Shown: positions 27,421-36,475 of the stretch, piece by piece
Numbering within the stretch: position 1 is the stretch's first letter
Layout: each line of letters starts with the position of its first letter
From: Streptomyces catenulae
GTDB lineage: Bacteria; Actinomycetota; Actinomycetes; Streptomycetales; Streptomycetaceae
Assembly (NCBI RefSeq): GCF_000718015.1
Contig: NZ_JODY01000001.1
Span: 372,001 to 436,000, forward strand
DNA length: 64,000 nucleotides
Direction of reading: 5' to 3'
Program-made: the position numbers and the translations under genes
Notes under the pieces: generated by a model
What the model was told of the DNA's origin: nothing
Seen by the model: the letters and a program-made list of their open reading frames with translations, nothing else
Databases searched by the model: none

Positions 27421-28770
27421 ATGGCGATGCTCAAGGGCGGGAACGTTCCGGTGACGGCGGGGGCCGTACGGATCGAGCTGGGGTGGCGGGCCGCGCCGGG
27501 GGTGCCGGGCGTCGACGCCTCCGCCCTGCTCCTCTCCTCCGGACGGGTGCGCGACGACGGCGACTTCGTCTTCTACAACCAACCGGTCCACGCCTCCGGC
27601 GCCGTCCGGTACGAGGGCGGGAACGGCTCCGGCGACGCGCGGACCGACACCCTCGCCGTCGACCTCGCGGCCGTCGACGGCGCGGTGGACACCGTGGTGC
27701 TCGCCGCCTCCGCCGACGGCGGCACCTTCGGACAGGTGCCCGGCCTGTACATCCGGGTGCTGGACGCCGCGGGCGGCGCCGAGCTGGCCCGCTTCGACAG
27801 CGCCGACGCCACCGCCGAGACCGCCTTCGTCCTCGGCGAGCTCTACCGCCGCCAGGGCGGATGGAAGTTCCGCGCCGTGGGACAGGGGTACGCCACCGGC
27901 CTCGCGGGCCTCGCCACCGACTTCGGCATCAGCGTCGAGGCGGAGCCTGCGCAGCCGGTCGCCCCGGCGCCCCCGGTGGCGCCTCCCGCCGCCCCCGCGG
28001 GCCCCGCATACGGAGCTGCCCCGGGCGGCCCGTACCCGGGAGCGGCGCCCGCGCCCGTGGGCCCGCCCCCGCCCGTGCCTCCCGCGGCCCCCGCTCCCGT
28101 CAGCCTCACCAAGGTCACGCTGACCAAGGAGACGCCGTCCGTCTCGCTCACCAAGCAGGGCGGCACCGGCGGGGCGATGCGGGTCAACCTCAACTGGACC
28201 GGCGCCGGGGCCGCCAAGCGGTTCGGCAAGAAGCTCGGACGCAAGGCCATGGAGGCGCTCGGCGCACGCGGCGCGATGCTGCCACCCGGCGGCGACCTCG
28301 ACCTCGATCTGTGCGCCCTCTACGAACTCACCGACGGCAGCGCCGGGGTGGTCCACCCGCTCGGCAACAGCTTCGGCGCGCTGCACGCCCCGCCCTACAT
28401 CCAGCTCGACGGCGACGACCGCACCGGCGCCGTCGCGACCGGCGAGAACCTCACCGTCAACCTCGACCACCAGGACCGCATCCGCCGCATCCTGCTCTTC
28501 GTCACCGTCTACGCCGGTGCCCGCAGCTTCGAGGGGCTGACCGCCTCCGTCACCCTCCAGCCGCAGCATGGCGCGCCCGTCGAGTTCACCCTCGACGCCT
28601 GCACGGTGCCCTCGACGGTCTGCGCCCTCGCCCTGATCACCAACACCGGCGGTGAACTCGTCGTCCGGCGCGAGGCCCGCTACCTCGTCCCGGAGCCCGG
28701 CGTCAGCCCGCAGCGCACCGTCGACCACGCCTACGGCTGGGGCCTGAAGTGGTCGCCCGCCACGAAGTGA
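27421..28770 (+). CDS. TerD domain protein with two TerD-like modules
   Basis: 449 residues. An N-terminal TerD-type module ([18 protein letters not shown] to about 180, with [14 protein letters not shown]) is joined by a long Pro/Ala linker (about 180-235) to a second module ([41 protein letters not shown]). The [11 protein letters not shown] and DLDLDL acidic clusters are TerD-type calcium-site residues. The family is tied to tellurite and stress responses and in Streptomyces to differentiation; the partner Ter genes are absent. ATG 27421 has AAGGG 8 nt upstream; GTG 27343 would add 26 residues. Confidence 0.87.
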   Translation: MAMLKGGNVPVTAGAVRIELGWRAAPGVPGVDASALLLSSGRVRDDGDFVFYNQPVHASGAVRYEGGNGSGDARTDTLAVDLAAVDGAVDTVVLAASADGGTFGQVPGLYIRVLDAAGGAELARFDSADATAETAFVLGELYRRQGGWKFRAVGQGYATGLAGLATDFGISVEAEPAQPVAPAPPVAPPAAPAGPAYGAAPGGPYPGAAPAPVGPPPPVPPAAPAPVSLTKVTLTKETPSVSLTKQGGTGGAMRVNLNWTGAGAAKRFGKKLGRKAMEALGARGAMLPPGGDLDLDLCALYELTDGSAGVVHPLGNSFGALHAPPYIQLDGDDRTGAVATGENLTVNLDHQDRIRRILLFVTVYAGARSFEGLTASVTLQPQHGAPVEFTLDACTVPSTVCALALITNTGGELVVRREARYLVPEPGVSPQRTVDHAYGWGLKWSPATK

Positions 28771-28785
28771 CCGGCGGCGCGGCCC

Positions 28786-29934
28786 TCACGGCGCGCCGTA
28801 CGTCCGGCCCTTCCACGCCGCCCCGCGGCCCCGGTGGTGGCGCAGCGCCGAGTCCACCGTCATCAGCAGGTACAGCAGCGCGGTGAACGGCAGCAGCGGC
28901 GCCGTCCACCACGGCTGGCGGTAGTACCGCACCATCGGCAGGAACGTCCCGCACATCACCGCCCACGCCGCGCCGCCGCACCCCGCCGCCACGGCGCCGC
29001 CCGTCACCGCTCCCGCCAGCAGCACGGCGGGCGGCGCCAGATACACCAGCGCCAGCCCCAGCACCGTCCCGAGCAGCAGCGACGGCCGGTGGCGCAGCTG
29101 GGCGTAGGCGCTGCGGGCGACCATCTGCCACAGCTCGGCCAGTCGCGGGTACGGCCGCACGCTGTCCACCCGCTCCGCCAGCCCCAGCCAGATCCGCCCG
29201 CCGGACCGCTTGACCGCCCGGGCCAGCGACACGTCGTCGATCACCGCGCCCCGGATCGACTCCGGGACGCCCGCCCGTTCCGCGGCGTCCGCCCGTAGCA
29301 GCACACAGCCACCGGCCGCCGCCGCGGTCCGCGCGCCCGGCCGGTTCACCCACCGGAACGGGTAGAGCTGCGCGAAGAAGTACACGAACGCCGGGACGAT
29401 CAGCCGCTCCCAGGGCGTGGCCACCCGCAGCCGGGCCATCTGCGACACCAGATCCAGCCGCGCCGACCGTGCCGCCGCCACCAACTCCCGCAGACTGTCC
29501 GGCTCATGGGCGATGTCGGCGTCCGTCAGCAGCAGATACTCCGCGTCCGTCCGCTCCCGGGCCAGCGCGATGCCGTGGCGTACCGCCCAGAGCTTGCCGG
29601 TCCAGCCGGGCTCCATCGGGCCGGGGGAGACGACGGTCAGCGGCAGTCCGCCCCGCTCGGCGGCGAGCGCGCGGGCCAGCGTGCCGGTGCCGTCCGTGCT
29701 GCCGTCGTCGACGAGGAAGATCTCGGCCCGGCCCGGATACTTCTGCGCCAGCAGCGACGGCAGGCTCTCCGGCAGCACCCCGGCCTCGTCCCGGGCGGGC
29801 ACCACCACGGCCACCGGCGGCCACCGCTCCGGCTCCGTACGGGCAGGCAGCCGGACGTCCGTACGCCAGAAGAAGCCCTGCCCCAGCAGCAGCCACACCC
29901 ACGCCGCCAACGATGCGGCACCGATCCACTCCAT
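28786..29934 (-). CDS. HpnB-like membrane glycosyltransferase (GT2)
   Basis: 382-residue family-2 glycosyltransferase. An N-terminal membrane helix (WIGAASLAAWVWLLLGQGF) precedes the GT-A domain with VVVPARDEA, VDDGSTDGT (about 75-83), the metal-binding LTDADIAHEP, and GAVIDDVSLARAVKR; two or three C-terminal membrane helices follow. The overall arrangement matches the hopene-associated HpnB family. ATG 29934 chosen because GGGAG lies 3 nt upstream; a GTG 9 nt earlier is possible. No other hopanoid genes are here, so the lipid acceptor is uncertain. Confidence 0.85.
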   Translation of the reverse strand: MEWIGAASLAAWVWLLLGQGFFWRTDVRLPARTEPERWPPVAVVVPARDEAGVLPESLPSLLAQKYPGRAEIFLVDDGSTDGTGTLARALAAERGGLPLTVVSPGPMEPGWTGKLWAVRHGIALARERTDAEYLLLTDADIAHEPDSLRELVAAARSARLDLVSQMARLRVATPWERLIVPAFVYFFAQLYPFRWVNRPGARTAAAAGGCVLLRADAAERAGVPESIRGAVIDDVSLARAVKRSGGRIWLGLAERVDSVRPYPRLAELWQMVARSAYAQLRHRPSLLLGTVLGLALVYLAPPAVLLAGAVTGGAVAAGCGGAAWAVMCGTFLPMVRYYRQPWWTAPLLPFTALLYLLMTVDSALRHHRGRGAAWKGRTYGAP

Positions 29935-30036
29935 CGCTCCCACGGGCCGCAGTCTGCCGCACGGCGGGCCCGGTGGCGGGGTGTTCCGGGCGCCCGGCGG
30001 GGCGGCGGCGCGCCCGTCCGGAGCGCCCGGTGCGGT

Positions 30037-30066
30037 ATGACAAGTCGGGCACCCGACGAGTAGGGT
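30037..30066 (+). promoter_or_regulatory. Promoter with palindrome in its spacer
   Basis: ATGACA (30037-30042) and TAGGGT (30061-30066) are spaced 18 bp. The spacer holds the perfect palindrome GTCGGG-CA-CCCGAC (30044-30057), an ideal repressor position. The GTG of the racemase-like gene begins 6 nt after the -10, so the transcript is probably leaderless. Confidence 0.65.
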
Positions 30067-30072
30067 GCCCGG

Positions 30073-30870
30073 GTGAAGATCGCGCTGATGGACTCCGGTA
30101 CCGGCCTGCTTCCCGCGGCCGCCGCGGTGCGCCGGCTCCGGCCGGACGCCGATCTCGTCCTCTCCACCGACCCCGACGGCATGCCCTGGGGTCCGCGCAC
30201 CCCCGACGACATCGTGGCGCACGCGCTGGCCTGCGCCCGCGCCGCCGCCGCACACCGTCCGGACGCGCTGATCGTCGCCTGCAACACCGCCACCGTGAGC
30301 GCCCTCCCCGCGCTCCGCGCCGAGCTGGAGCCCGGCATCCCGGTCATCGGCACCGTCCCGGCGGTCAAGCCCGCCGCGCTCTCCGGCGGCCCGGTCGCCA
30401 TCTGGGCGACCCCGGCCACCACCGGCAGTCCGTATCAGCGCGGGCTGATCGAGCGGTTCGCCGCGGACGTGGACGTCACCGCCGTGCCCTGCCCCGGTCT
30501 CGCCGACGCCGTCGAGGCGGCCGACGAGCGGGCCGTCGCCGCCGCGGTCGCGACCGCCGCCGCCCGCACCCCGCACGGCGTCCGCGCCGTCGTCCTCGGC
30601 TGCACCCACTACGAGCTGGTCGCCGACGCCATCCGCGGCGCCCTCCAGCAGCCCGGCGCGCCCGCCCTCGCGCTGTACGGGTCGGCCGACGCGGTCGCCG
30701 CCCAGGCGCTGCGGCGGATCGGCGCCGCGCCCGCGCCGGACGCCGCGCCGACCGGCACCCTGCACATGATCGAGAGCGGCCGCCCCGGCGCGCTGCCGTC
30801 CTTCGCCCTGGCGTACGCCGAGGGCAGGCTGCTGGCCCCCGGAGCCGCCGCCCCGGCCGGACGCCGCTGA
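30073..30870 (+). CDS. Aspartate/glutamate racemase family protein
   Basis: 265 residues. The two catalytic cysteines of glutamate racemase are both present (VACNTATV near residue 75 and LGCTHYE near 178), with MDSGTGLL at 7-14 in place of the usual FDSGVGGL. Cofactor-independent racemisation of Asp or Glu (D-Glu for peptidoglycan) is the family reaction, but the diverged N-terminus suggests a paralogue rather than the housekeeping MurI. Leaderless GTG start expected from TAGGGT 6 nt upstream. Confidence 0.8.
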   Translation: MKIALMDSGTGLLPAAAAVRRLRPDADLVLSTDPDGMPWGPRTPDDIVAHALACARAAAAHRPDALIVACNTATVSALPALRAELEPGIPVIGTVPAVKPAALSGGPVAIWATPATTGSPYQRGLIERFAADVDVTAVPCPGLADAVEAADERAVAAAVATAAARTPHGVRAVVLGCTHYELVADAIRGALQQPGAPALALYGSADAVAAQALRRIGAAPAPDAAPTGTLHMIESGRPGALPSFALAYAEGRLLAPGAAAPAGRR

Positions 30871-30960
30871 CCGCACCGGAGCGCGGGCCCGTCCCCGGGA
30901 CCCGCTGACGTGGCGGGCGACACGCTGCCCGCGGCCGGGAAGGCGCGTACGCTGCGTGGC

Positions 30961-31566
30961 ATGAGGGACCACCCCCACGACGGGGCAGCCGCCCCCGACG
31001 CGCACCCCCACCCCTCCGGCTCCGGCGACGACGCCCATCTCTCCGGCGCGCACCCGCAGATCCCCGAGGTGTGGCACGGCAGCGCCACCAACCGCGTCCA
31101 GTGGCTGCTGGCCGCGATCGGTGTGGCCTGTCTGGCGCTCGGTGTCCAGCTGGCCGTCGACAGCCGGTGGACCTCCTCGGTGGTGCCGCTGGTGATGGCG
31201 GTGGTCGGCTGTGTCGCGGCCGGTCTGCTGGTGCTCTTCGGCACGCTCGCCTTCGTCCATGTCGACGTCCGGGTCGACCGGGAGTCCATGGAGGTGCGCT
31301 GCGGGCACATCGGGGTGCCGCGCCGCCGTATCCCGCTCTCCGGGGTCGTCGGCGTCGAGACGGCGCCCTGGGTCACTCCGCGCCACTGGGGCGGCTGGGG
31401 CTACCGCTGGCGTCCCGAGCAGGGCATGGCCATCGTGGTCCGGCGCGGTGAGGCGGTGGTCCTCACCCTCCGCGACGGCCGGACCTTCACGGTCACCGTC
31501 GACGACGCCGAGGGCGCGGCCCGCTGCATCCGCAGCCGCATCCCGGCCCCCACGGCAGCCTCCTAG
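30961..31566 (+). CDS. Two-helix membrane protein with PH-like domain
   Basis: 201 residues. His/Asp-rich N-terminus (about 1-37, many HP/DAH repeats), two membrane helices (about 48-66 and 76-96) and a C-terminal beta domain (VDVRVDRESMEVRCGH to LTLRDGRTFTVTVDDAE) of bacterial PH-like character. ATG 30961 has TACGCT 7 nt upstream and no strong Shine-Dalgarno, consistent with leaderless initiation. Conserved-hypothetical type in Streptomyces; function unknown. Confidence 0.72.
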   Translation: MRDHPHDGAAAPDAHPHPSGSGDDAHLSGAHPQIPEVWHGSATNRVQWLLAAIGVACLALGVQLAVDSRWTSSVVPLVMAVVGCVAAGLLVLFGTLAFVHVDVRVDRESMEVRCGHIGVPRRRIPLSGVVGVETAPWVTPRHWGGWGYRWRPEQGMAIVVRRGEAVVLTLRDGRTFTVTVDDAEGAARCIRSRIPAPTAAS

Positions 31567-31597
31567 GAGCGGCCGCCCGTTCCTCTACAGTGCAGAC

Positions 31598-32089
31598 ATG
31601 GCAACCCCCGACTTCATCCGTGACCTGCGAGCCACCATCGGACATCGGCTGCTGTGGCTGCCCGGGGTGACCGCCGTGGTCTTCGACGACGACGGCCGGG
31701 TGCTGCTGGGCCGCCGGGCGGACACCGGCAACTGGTCGGTGATCGGCGGCATCGCCGAGCCCGGTGAGCAGCCGGCGGCGGTCGCGGTCCGCGAGGTCTT
31801 CGAGGAGACGGCGGTCCGTGTCGTCCCCGAACGCGTCGTCCTCGTCGAGGCGCTGCCCTCGCTGACCTACCCGAACGGCGACATCTGCCAGTTCATGGAC
31901 ACCACGCTGCGCTGCCGTGCGGTCGGCGGCGAGGCGCGTGTCAACGACGACGAATCGCTGGACGTGGCGTGGTTCGCCCTGGACGCCCTGCCGGACCTGG
32001 AGGAGTTCGCCCTGACCCGGATCCGCCGCGCGGCGGAGGAGGGCGAGGCGTGGTTCGAGGGACGGGGCGAGGTACCGGCGCTGTCGTAG
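31598..32089 (+). CDS. Nudix hydrolase
   Basis: 163-residue Nudix enzyme with a Nudix box GIAEPGEQPAAVAVREVFEE at about 51-70, the following Thr-Ala replacing the usual x-Gly. Upstream VTAVVFDDDGRVLLGRR and NWSVIGG are typical. TACAGT is six nt before the ATG and no ribosome site is present, so the mRNA is probably leaderless. Cleaves a nucleoside diphosphate linked to X; substrate unknown. Confidence 0.87.
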   Translation: MATPDFIRDLRATIGHRLLWLPGVTAVVFDDDGRVLLGRRADTGNWSVIGGIAEPGEQPAAVAVREVFEETAVRVVPERVVLVEALPSLTYPNGDICQFMDTTLRCRAVGGEARVNDDESLDVAWFALDALPDLEEFALTRIRRAAEEGEAWFEGRGEVPALS

Positions 32090-32529
32090 GACGCGCCGCC
32101 CGCGGCGCCTCCCGAGGCGTGGCCAGGGCAGCGCCCGGAACCGTGCGAGGGGGCGGCCCTCGGCCGTGAGACTGCCGAGCGCCGTGCCCTCGTAGGCGAT
32201 CCGGCGGGGCGTACAACTCGGGGGCCCGGCCGTGCGGTTCGCATGGCCCGGTCGCGCGGCGGGCGTCGGCTGATGCTGCCCGTCCGCCGTCCTCCTGTCC
32301 TCCCCGTTGACCTCGATGAACCGGCGCCTGGCGGGGGCGACCCGCGCGGTTCGTGAAGCCGGAGCACGATCACTCTTCAGAAGGCGGGCATCCGGCTGCC
32401 GGGGCGGTCGTGGCCCGCACCCTGCCACCCTGGTCACCTGGGCGGCGGCCCGCCCCCCTCACACCCTGATCTGTCCGGGACAGAGCCGTCTGCGGAATCA
32501 ACGAATTGCGAAAATAAGCAATTCCTTAC
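32090..32529. other. Intergenic region with AT-rich inverted repeat
   Basis: 440 nt without a convincing gene. The outstanding element is GAATTGC-N8-GCAATTC at 32503-32524, an AT-rich 7-bp inverted repeat in a GC-rich background, just upstream of the small ORF that leads into the SulP gene. It could be an operator or a weak hairpin. No tRNA recognised. Confidence 0.5.
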
Positions 32530-32724
32530 ATGCTGTGTCCCGTCGTGCCCGTAGGTAGCCGCGGGCACGACGCCCAACGAGTGCCCCGTCCGTGCGGGGC
32601 AAAGCGAGCGAGGGTGGCTGTGCTGGTGCCGCTGTGTCAGGCCGAGGCGGAGTTCTTCCGGATGCCGGTCGGGGGGAGTGGCCTCCCGGCCGGGCCACGG
32701 GAAGCGGGGGTCGTCGCACCGTGA
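32530..32724 (+). CDS. Possible small ORF coupled to SulP gene
   Basis: 64-codon ORF whose TGA overlaps the SulP GTG (GTGA). The C-terminal half reads protein-like (ARVAVLVPLCQAEAEFFRMPV), but third-position GC is near 78 percent, lower than in surrounding genes, and no ribosome site precedes the ATG. It spans two GC hairpins. It may be a translated leader or just an open frame. Confidence 0.25.
   Translation: MLCPVVPVGSRGHDAQRVPRPCGAKRARVAVLVPLCQAEAEFFRMPVGGSGLPAGPREAGVVAP
32541..32600 (+). other. Tandem GC hairpins upstream of SulP
   Basis: CGTCGTGCCCG (32541-32551) pairs perfectly with 32562-32572 (11-bp stem, 10-nt loop), and GCCCCG (32583-32588) with 32595-32600. The two stems lie 120-180 nt before the SulP start and may form a structured 5' leader or an attenuator. 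They do not match a riboswitch class I know. Confidence 0.5.
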
Positions 32725-34466
32725 GGACATCACTGCCGTCCCGGGCATGGGGCCGGGTCCGCGGGCTGCTGCCCGACCGCGCCGATCTGGTGGCGATGGG
32801 CCGTACGCCGCGCCGCGATCTGCTCGCCGGACTGACCGTCGCCGTCGTCGCGCTCCCGCTGGCGCTGGGCTTCGGCGTCTCCTCGGGGCTCGGCGCCGAG
32901 GCGGGGCTGGCGACCGCGGTGGTCGCGGGCGCCCTGGCGGCGATCTTCGGCGGCTCCCGCCTCCAGGTGTCCGGGCCGACCGGCGCCATGACCGTCGTCC
33001 TCGTCCCGATCGTGGCGCGGTACGGGCCCGGCGGGGTGCTCACCGTCGGACTGCTCGCCGGGGTGCTGCTGATCGCGCTCGCCGTGGCACGGGCCGGGCG
33101 CTTCCTGCAGTACGTGCCCGCGCCCGTGGTGGAGGGCTTCACGCTCGGCATCGCCTGTGTGATCGCCCTCCAACAGGTGCCCAACGCGCTGGGGGTCGCC
33201 AAGCCGGAGGGGGACAAGGTCCTGGCCGTGACGTGGCGGGCGGTCGAGGAGTTCGTCCGGCAGCCGCACTGGACGGCCGTCGGCCTCGCGCTCGCCGTCG
33301 TCGTCCTCATGCTGGCCGGGGCCCGTAGATGGCCCGGCGTCCCTTTCTCGATCGTCGCGGTGGTCGTCGCGACCCTCGCCGCGCAGCTCCTCCCTCTGGA
33401 CGTCGCGCCGATCGGCGACCTCCCCGCGGGGCTGCCCGCCCCGTCCCTCGCCTTCCTCGATCCGGCCGCGCTCGGTTCGCTGCTCGCGCCCGCGGTGGCG
33501 GTGGCCGCCCTCGCCGCGCTGGAGTCGCTGCTGTCGGCGTCCGTCGCCGACGGGATGACGGTCGGACGGCGGCACGACCCGGACCGGGAACTGTTCGGGC
33601 AGGGCCTGGCGAACCTCGCGGCGCCGCTGTTCGGCGGCGTCCCGGCGACCGGCGCCATCGCCCGTACCGCCGTCAACGTCCGTACCGGCGGACGCTCCCG
33701 CCTCGCCGCCCTCACCCACGCCGTGGTGCTCGCGGTGATCGTCTTCGCCGCCGCGCCGCTGGTCTCCCGGATCCCGCTGGCCGCGCTCGCGGGCGTACTG
33801 CTGGCGACGGCGGTCCGCATGGTCGAGGTCGGATCGCTGCGGGCGATGGCACGCGCGACCCGTTCCGACGCCGTCGTCCTGGTGGTGACCGCCGTCGCGA
33901 CGCTCGCCCTGGACCTGGTGTACGCGGTCGTCATCGGTCTGGTGGTGGCGGGCGCGCTGGCGCTGCGCGCGGTGGCCCGGCAGTCCCGGATGGAACGGGT
34001 CTCCGCCGCCGCGCAACTGCCCGGCGAGGACCGCGCGGAGAGCCATGAACCGCTCGCCGGACACCTCGCCGTCTACCGGCTGGACGGCCCGCTCTTCTTC
34101 GCCGGTGCGCACCGCCTCCTGCTGGAGCTGTCCGAGGTCGCCGACGCCCGCGTGGTCGTCCTGCGGATGTCGCGGGTGACGACGATGGACGCCACGGGCG
34201 CGCTGGTCCTCAAGGACGCCGTGGCGGGGCTCGACCGGCGCGGTATCGCCGTCCTGACCGCGGGCCTGCGCCCCGGCCAGCGCCAGGTGCTCCACTCCGT
34301 GGGCGCGTCGGAGCTGCTGCGGGAGGGGCGCGCGTACGCCACCGCTCCCGAGGCCGTCGCCGGTGCCCGCGCCCATCTGGAGCGCACCGGTGTGCTCCCG
34401 GGGCCCGCCGCCCCCGTCCCCCCGGACGCACCCGCCCTCGCGACCCCCGAGGAGGCCGCCCGATGA
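32721..34466 (+). CDS. SulP family anion transporter with STAS domain
   Basis: 581 residues, about 10-12 membrane helices followed by a C-terminal STAS domain (about 425-550). Typical signatures are RRDLLAGLTVAVVALPLALGFG (about 25-46), the QVSGPTGAMTVVL loop and, in STAS, VVLRMSRVTTMDATGALVL. The family carries sulfate, bicarbonate or other anions; no carbonic anhydrase is attached or adjacent, so bicarbonate is only one option. GTG 32721 (GGGGG about 10 nt upstream) overlaps the small upstream ORF. The stop overlaps the next ATG (ATGA), so it is co-translated with the PPOX-like gene. Confidence 0.88.
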   Translation: MRTSLPSRAWGRVRGLLPDRADLVAMGRTPRRDLLAGLTVAVVALPLALGFGVSSGLGAEAGLATAVVAGALAAIFGGSRLQVSGPTGAMTVVLVPIVARYGPGGVLTVGLLAGVLLIALAVARAGRFLQYVPAPVVEGFTLGIACVIALQQVPNALGVAKPEGDKVLAVTWRAVEEFVRQPHWTAVGLALAVVVLMLAGARRWPGVPFSIVAVVVATLAAQLLPLDVAPIGDLPAGLPAPSLAFLDPAALGSLLAPAVAVAALAALESLLSASVADGMTVGRRHDPDRELFGQGLANLAAPLFGGVPATGAIARTAVNVRTGGRSRLAALTHAVVLAVIVFAAAPLVSRIPLAALAGVLLATAVRMVEVGSLRAMARATRSDAVVLVVTAVATLALDLVYAVVIGLVVAGALALRAVARQSRMERVSAAAQLPGEDRAESHEPLAGHLAVYRLDGPLFFAGAHRLLLELSEVADARVVVLRMSRVTTMDATGALVLKDAVAGLDRRGIAVLTAGLRPGQRQVLHSVGASELLREGRAYATAPEAVAGARAHLERTGVLPGPAAPVPPDAPALATPEEAAR

Positions 34467-34873
34467 CGACGGGGCCCACCGCCGACCGCCGGATGCACGG
34501 CATCTCCGGCGAGGAGGCCGTGTACCTGCTGCAGGGCGCCACGCAGGGACGGCTGATGTACGGACAGCGGGAGGAGATCGCCGTCCGCGTCGCCGCACAC
34601 ATCCAGGAGTACGGACGGCTCATCGTCCGGGCGCCGGTCCCGGCCGCCGTCCTCGCCGGGCGCACCACCGTCACGTACCACGTCGACCAGGTGAACCCGC
34701 GGACCGGCACCGGCTGGACGGTCACCGCCACCGGCGTCGCCGAGGCCGTCCTCGACAGCGACGAGGCCGCCCACTACCGGCGCACCCTCCCGGGCTGGTC
34801 CCACGGCCCGCACGACACCCTGCTGCGCCTCCACCCGCAGCAGGTGAGCGGCTACCGCCTGGCCCGGATATAG
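34463..34873 (+). CDS. Pyridoxamine-phosphate-oxidase-like split-barrel protein
   Basis: 136 residues, flavin-binding split-barrel type (nitroimidazole-resistance NimA-like): EAVYLLQGATQGRLMY at about 18-33, TVTYHVDQVNPRTGTGWTV and TATGVAEAV. The usual central strand pair is partly replaced by AHIQEYGRLIVRA. Starts by ATGA overlap with SulP and has GGAGG 8 nt upstream. Physiological link to the anion transporter is unclear. A flavin or F420 may bind; no direct evidence. Confidence 0.72.
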   Translation: MTTGPTADRRMHGISGEEAVYLLQGATQGRLMYGQREEIAVRVAAHIQEYGRLIVRAPVPAAVLAGRTTVTYHVDQVNPRTGTGWTVTATGVAEAVLDSDEAAHYRRTLPGWSHGPHDTLLRLHPQQVSGYRLARI

Positions 34874-34874
34874 T
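34869..34874 (+). promoter_or_regulatory. -10 TATAGT before zinc-ribbon gene
   Basis: A near-consensus TATAGT overlaps the stop codon of the PPOX-like gene and lies 8 nt before the YjdM-like ATG, which has no ribosome site. It suggests a separate, leaderless or nearly leaderless transcript. Confidence 0.55.
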
Positions 34875-34882
34875 CATCTACT

Positions 34883-35242
34883 ATGACTGAGAATCTCCCT
34901 CCTTGCCCCAAGTGTTCCTGCGAGTACACCTACGAGATGAACGCCTTGGTGGTGTGCCCGGAGTGCGGCCACGAGTGGGTCCCCGCCGACGGCGGTACGG
35001 AGGACGGGGAGGGCGCCGGTGAGCGGGTCGTCAAGGACGCCGTCGGCAATGTGCTGCGGGACGGCGACTCCGTGGTCGTCGTCAAGGCGCTGAAGGTCAA
35101 GGGAAGCCCGTCGGGGATCAAGGCCGGTACCAAGGTCCGCAACATCCGGCTGGTCGACGGCGTCGCCGGTCACGACATCGACTGCAAGATCGACGGATTC
35201 GGCGCGATGCAGCTGAAGTCGAGCGTGGTGAAGAAGGCCTGA
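34883..35242 (+). CDS. YjdM/PhnA-type zinc-ribbon protein
   Basis: 119 residues: an N-terminal zinc ribbon with two CxxC knuckles ([11 protein letters not shown], about 8-18; CPECGHEW, about 25-32) and a C-terminal SH3-like PhnA domain ([27 protein letters not shown]). The family is often called alkylphosphonate-uptake PhnA but is not proven to act in phosphonate metabolism. Complete length. Probably leaderless from the TATAGT promoter. Confidence 0.88.
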   Translation: MTENLPPCPKCSCEYTYEMNALVVCPECGHEWVPADGGTEDGEGAGERVVKDAVGNVLRDGDSVVVVKALKVKGSPSGIKAGTKVRNIRLVDGVAGHDIDCKIDGFGAMQLKSSVVKKA

Positions 35243-35453
35243 CCGGCCGGAGGGCGACTCTCTCCGGGGCGCCCGTTCCGCTTCTTCCGCTGTGTGAGGT
35301 GCTCGCGAACGATGGCGCCGATCTGCCGAGGAAGTCCGGGGGAGAAGAGTGAGTGCCCCATTCCCGGGATCGCCTGGAACGCGGAGTGCGGTATCTCCGC
35401 GGCGAGGGTGTTCTTCCGCGGAGGGATTTCCGCGACCGCTCGGAGTGTCCGGT

Positions 35454-36281
35454 TCACCCCCAGAACTCCCGCAGGGCGGCGTTGACCGCGGCGGGCTCCT
35501 GGGTGTGCGGGTAGTACCCGGGTACCCGTAGGAGGTGGGCGCCGAGGGAGGTCGTGAGGGACTCCGCCACGGCCATGAGGGGGAGCCCCACGTGCTCGCG
35601 GTATGCGGCGGGTGCGTCCTCCCAGGTTCCGCAGATCACCAGAAGCGGCAGTTCGGCGGCCCGGAGCGCCTCCAGCGGGATCTCCGCCTCCCAGACGGGC
35701 CGCTCCCGCATGGACGTGGCCACGGCGCGCAGCCGACGCGCCGTGGGCTCGGGCACGGCCATCCCCAACCCCTCGGTGGACGCCCGCAGATACTGCTCCG
35801 GCGTGATGTCGTCCGGGATGCCGGGGGCGCCGTCGCGCACCCGGTCGAGGAGACCGGCGACGACGGGGTGGTCCGCGGCGGCGGTGAAGGCGGAGGGCTG
35901 GACGAGGGCGAGGGAGCGGACGAGGTCGGGGCGGCGCGCGGCGGCGATGAGCGCGGCGACGGCGCCGTTCCCGTGCCCCACCAGGTGGGCGCCGCCGCTG
36001 CCCGTGGCGGAGGTCTCGTCGTCCAGAATCTCCACGACGTCCTCGGCGTCCACGTCGAAGTCGCTCCGCGCGGTGTCCGGGCTGTCGCCGTACCCCCGGC
36101 GGTCCATCAGGAGCAGCCGTCGGCTGTCCGCGAGCGGCCGCTGCCCGGCGAACCCGTACGCGGGGTCGCTGCCCCAGGTGAAGATGTTGTGGACGAAGAG
36201 CGCGGGGGCGGCGGCCACCGGGGGCCGGTCTTCTCGGGTCCGGTCGCGGTCATCCCACACGGTCACGTGTACGGCCGTCAT
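35454..36281 (-). CDS. Alpha/beta-hydrolase-fold protein lacking the nucleophile serine
   Basis: 275 residues with the alpha/beta-hydrolase pattern: FVHNIFTWGSDPAYGF near the oxyanion region, LMDRRGYGDSPD, a nucleophile elbow reading HLVGHGNGAVAAL instead of GHSxG, an acid-like Asp in ICGTWEDAP and His in YYPHTQEP. The DNA codes Gly (GGG) where serine belongs, so ordinary serine-hydrolase chemistry is unlikely; a binding, decarboxylase-like or cofactor-free role, or decay, is possible. ATG 36281 with AGAGGAC upstream. No operon partner. Confidence 0.82.
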   Translation of the reverse strand: MTAVHVTVWDDRDRTREDRPPVAAAPALFVHNIFTWGSDPAYGFAGQRPLADSRRLLLMDRRGYGDSPDTARSDFDVDAEDVVEILDDETSATGSGGAHLVGHGNGAVAALIAAARRPDLVRSLALVQPSAFTAAADHPVVAGLLDRVRDGAPGIPDDITPEQYLRASTEGLGMAVPEPTARRLRAVATSMRERPVWEAEIPLEALRAAELPLLVICGTWEDAPAAYREHVGLPLMAVAESLTTSLGAHLLRVPGYYPHTQEPAAVNAALREFWG

Positions 36282-36475
36282 GGCTCGTCCTCTCGAAACT
36301 GAAGGGTGTCAACTCCCATGAGAACAGGTCGCGTTCGGTGGTAAGCCCGGTGCCTCGCCGGAGGCGGGACGCTCCCGGTGCGGTGTGCGGGGCGGGGAAC
36401 CTCTCCGGCGATCGGCGGGCGGAGCCGGTGCGTGAGCCTCGATCGCGGCTGCCCGGTACGTGGAACGGGGACCTC

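Noticed and set aside
30073..30870. Housekeeping glutamate racemase MurI
   Set aside because: Catalytic cysteines are present, but the N-terminal active-site segment is diverged and the setting is not that of murI.
32541..32600. Known riboswitch upstream of SulP
   Set aside because: The stems do not match SAM, cobalamin, c-di-AMP or other classes I can recall; left unassigned.
34883..35242. Phosphonate-uptake gene phnA by name
   Set aside because: The family name is historical; no phosphonate genes are near, so only a zinc-ribbon/PhnA-domain description is given.
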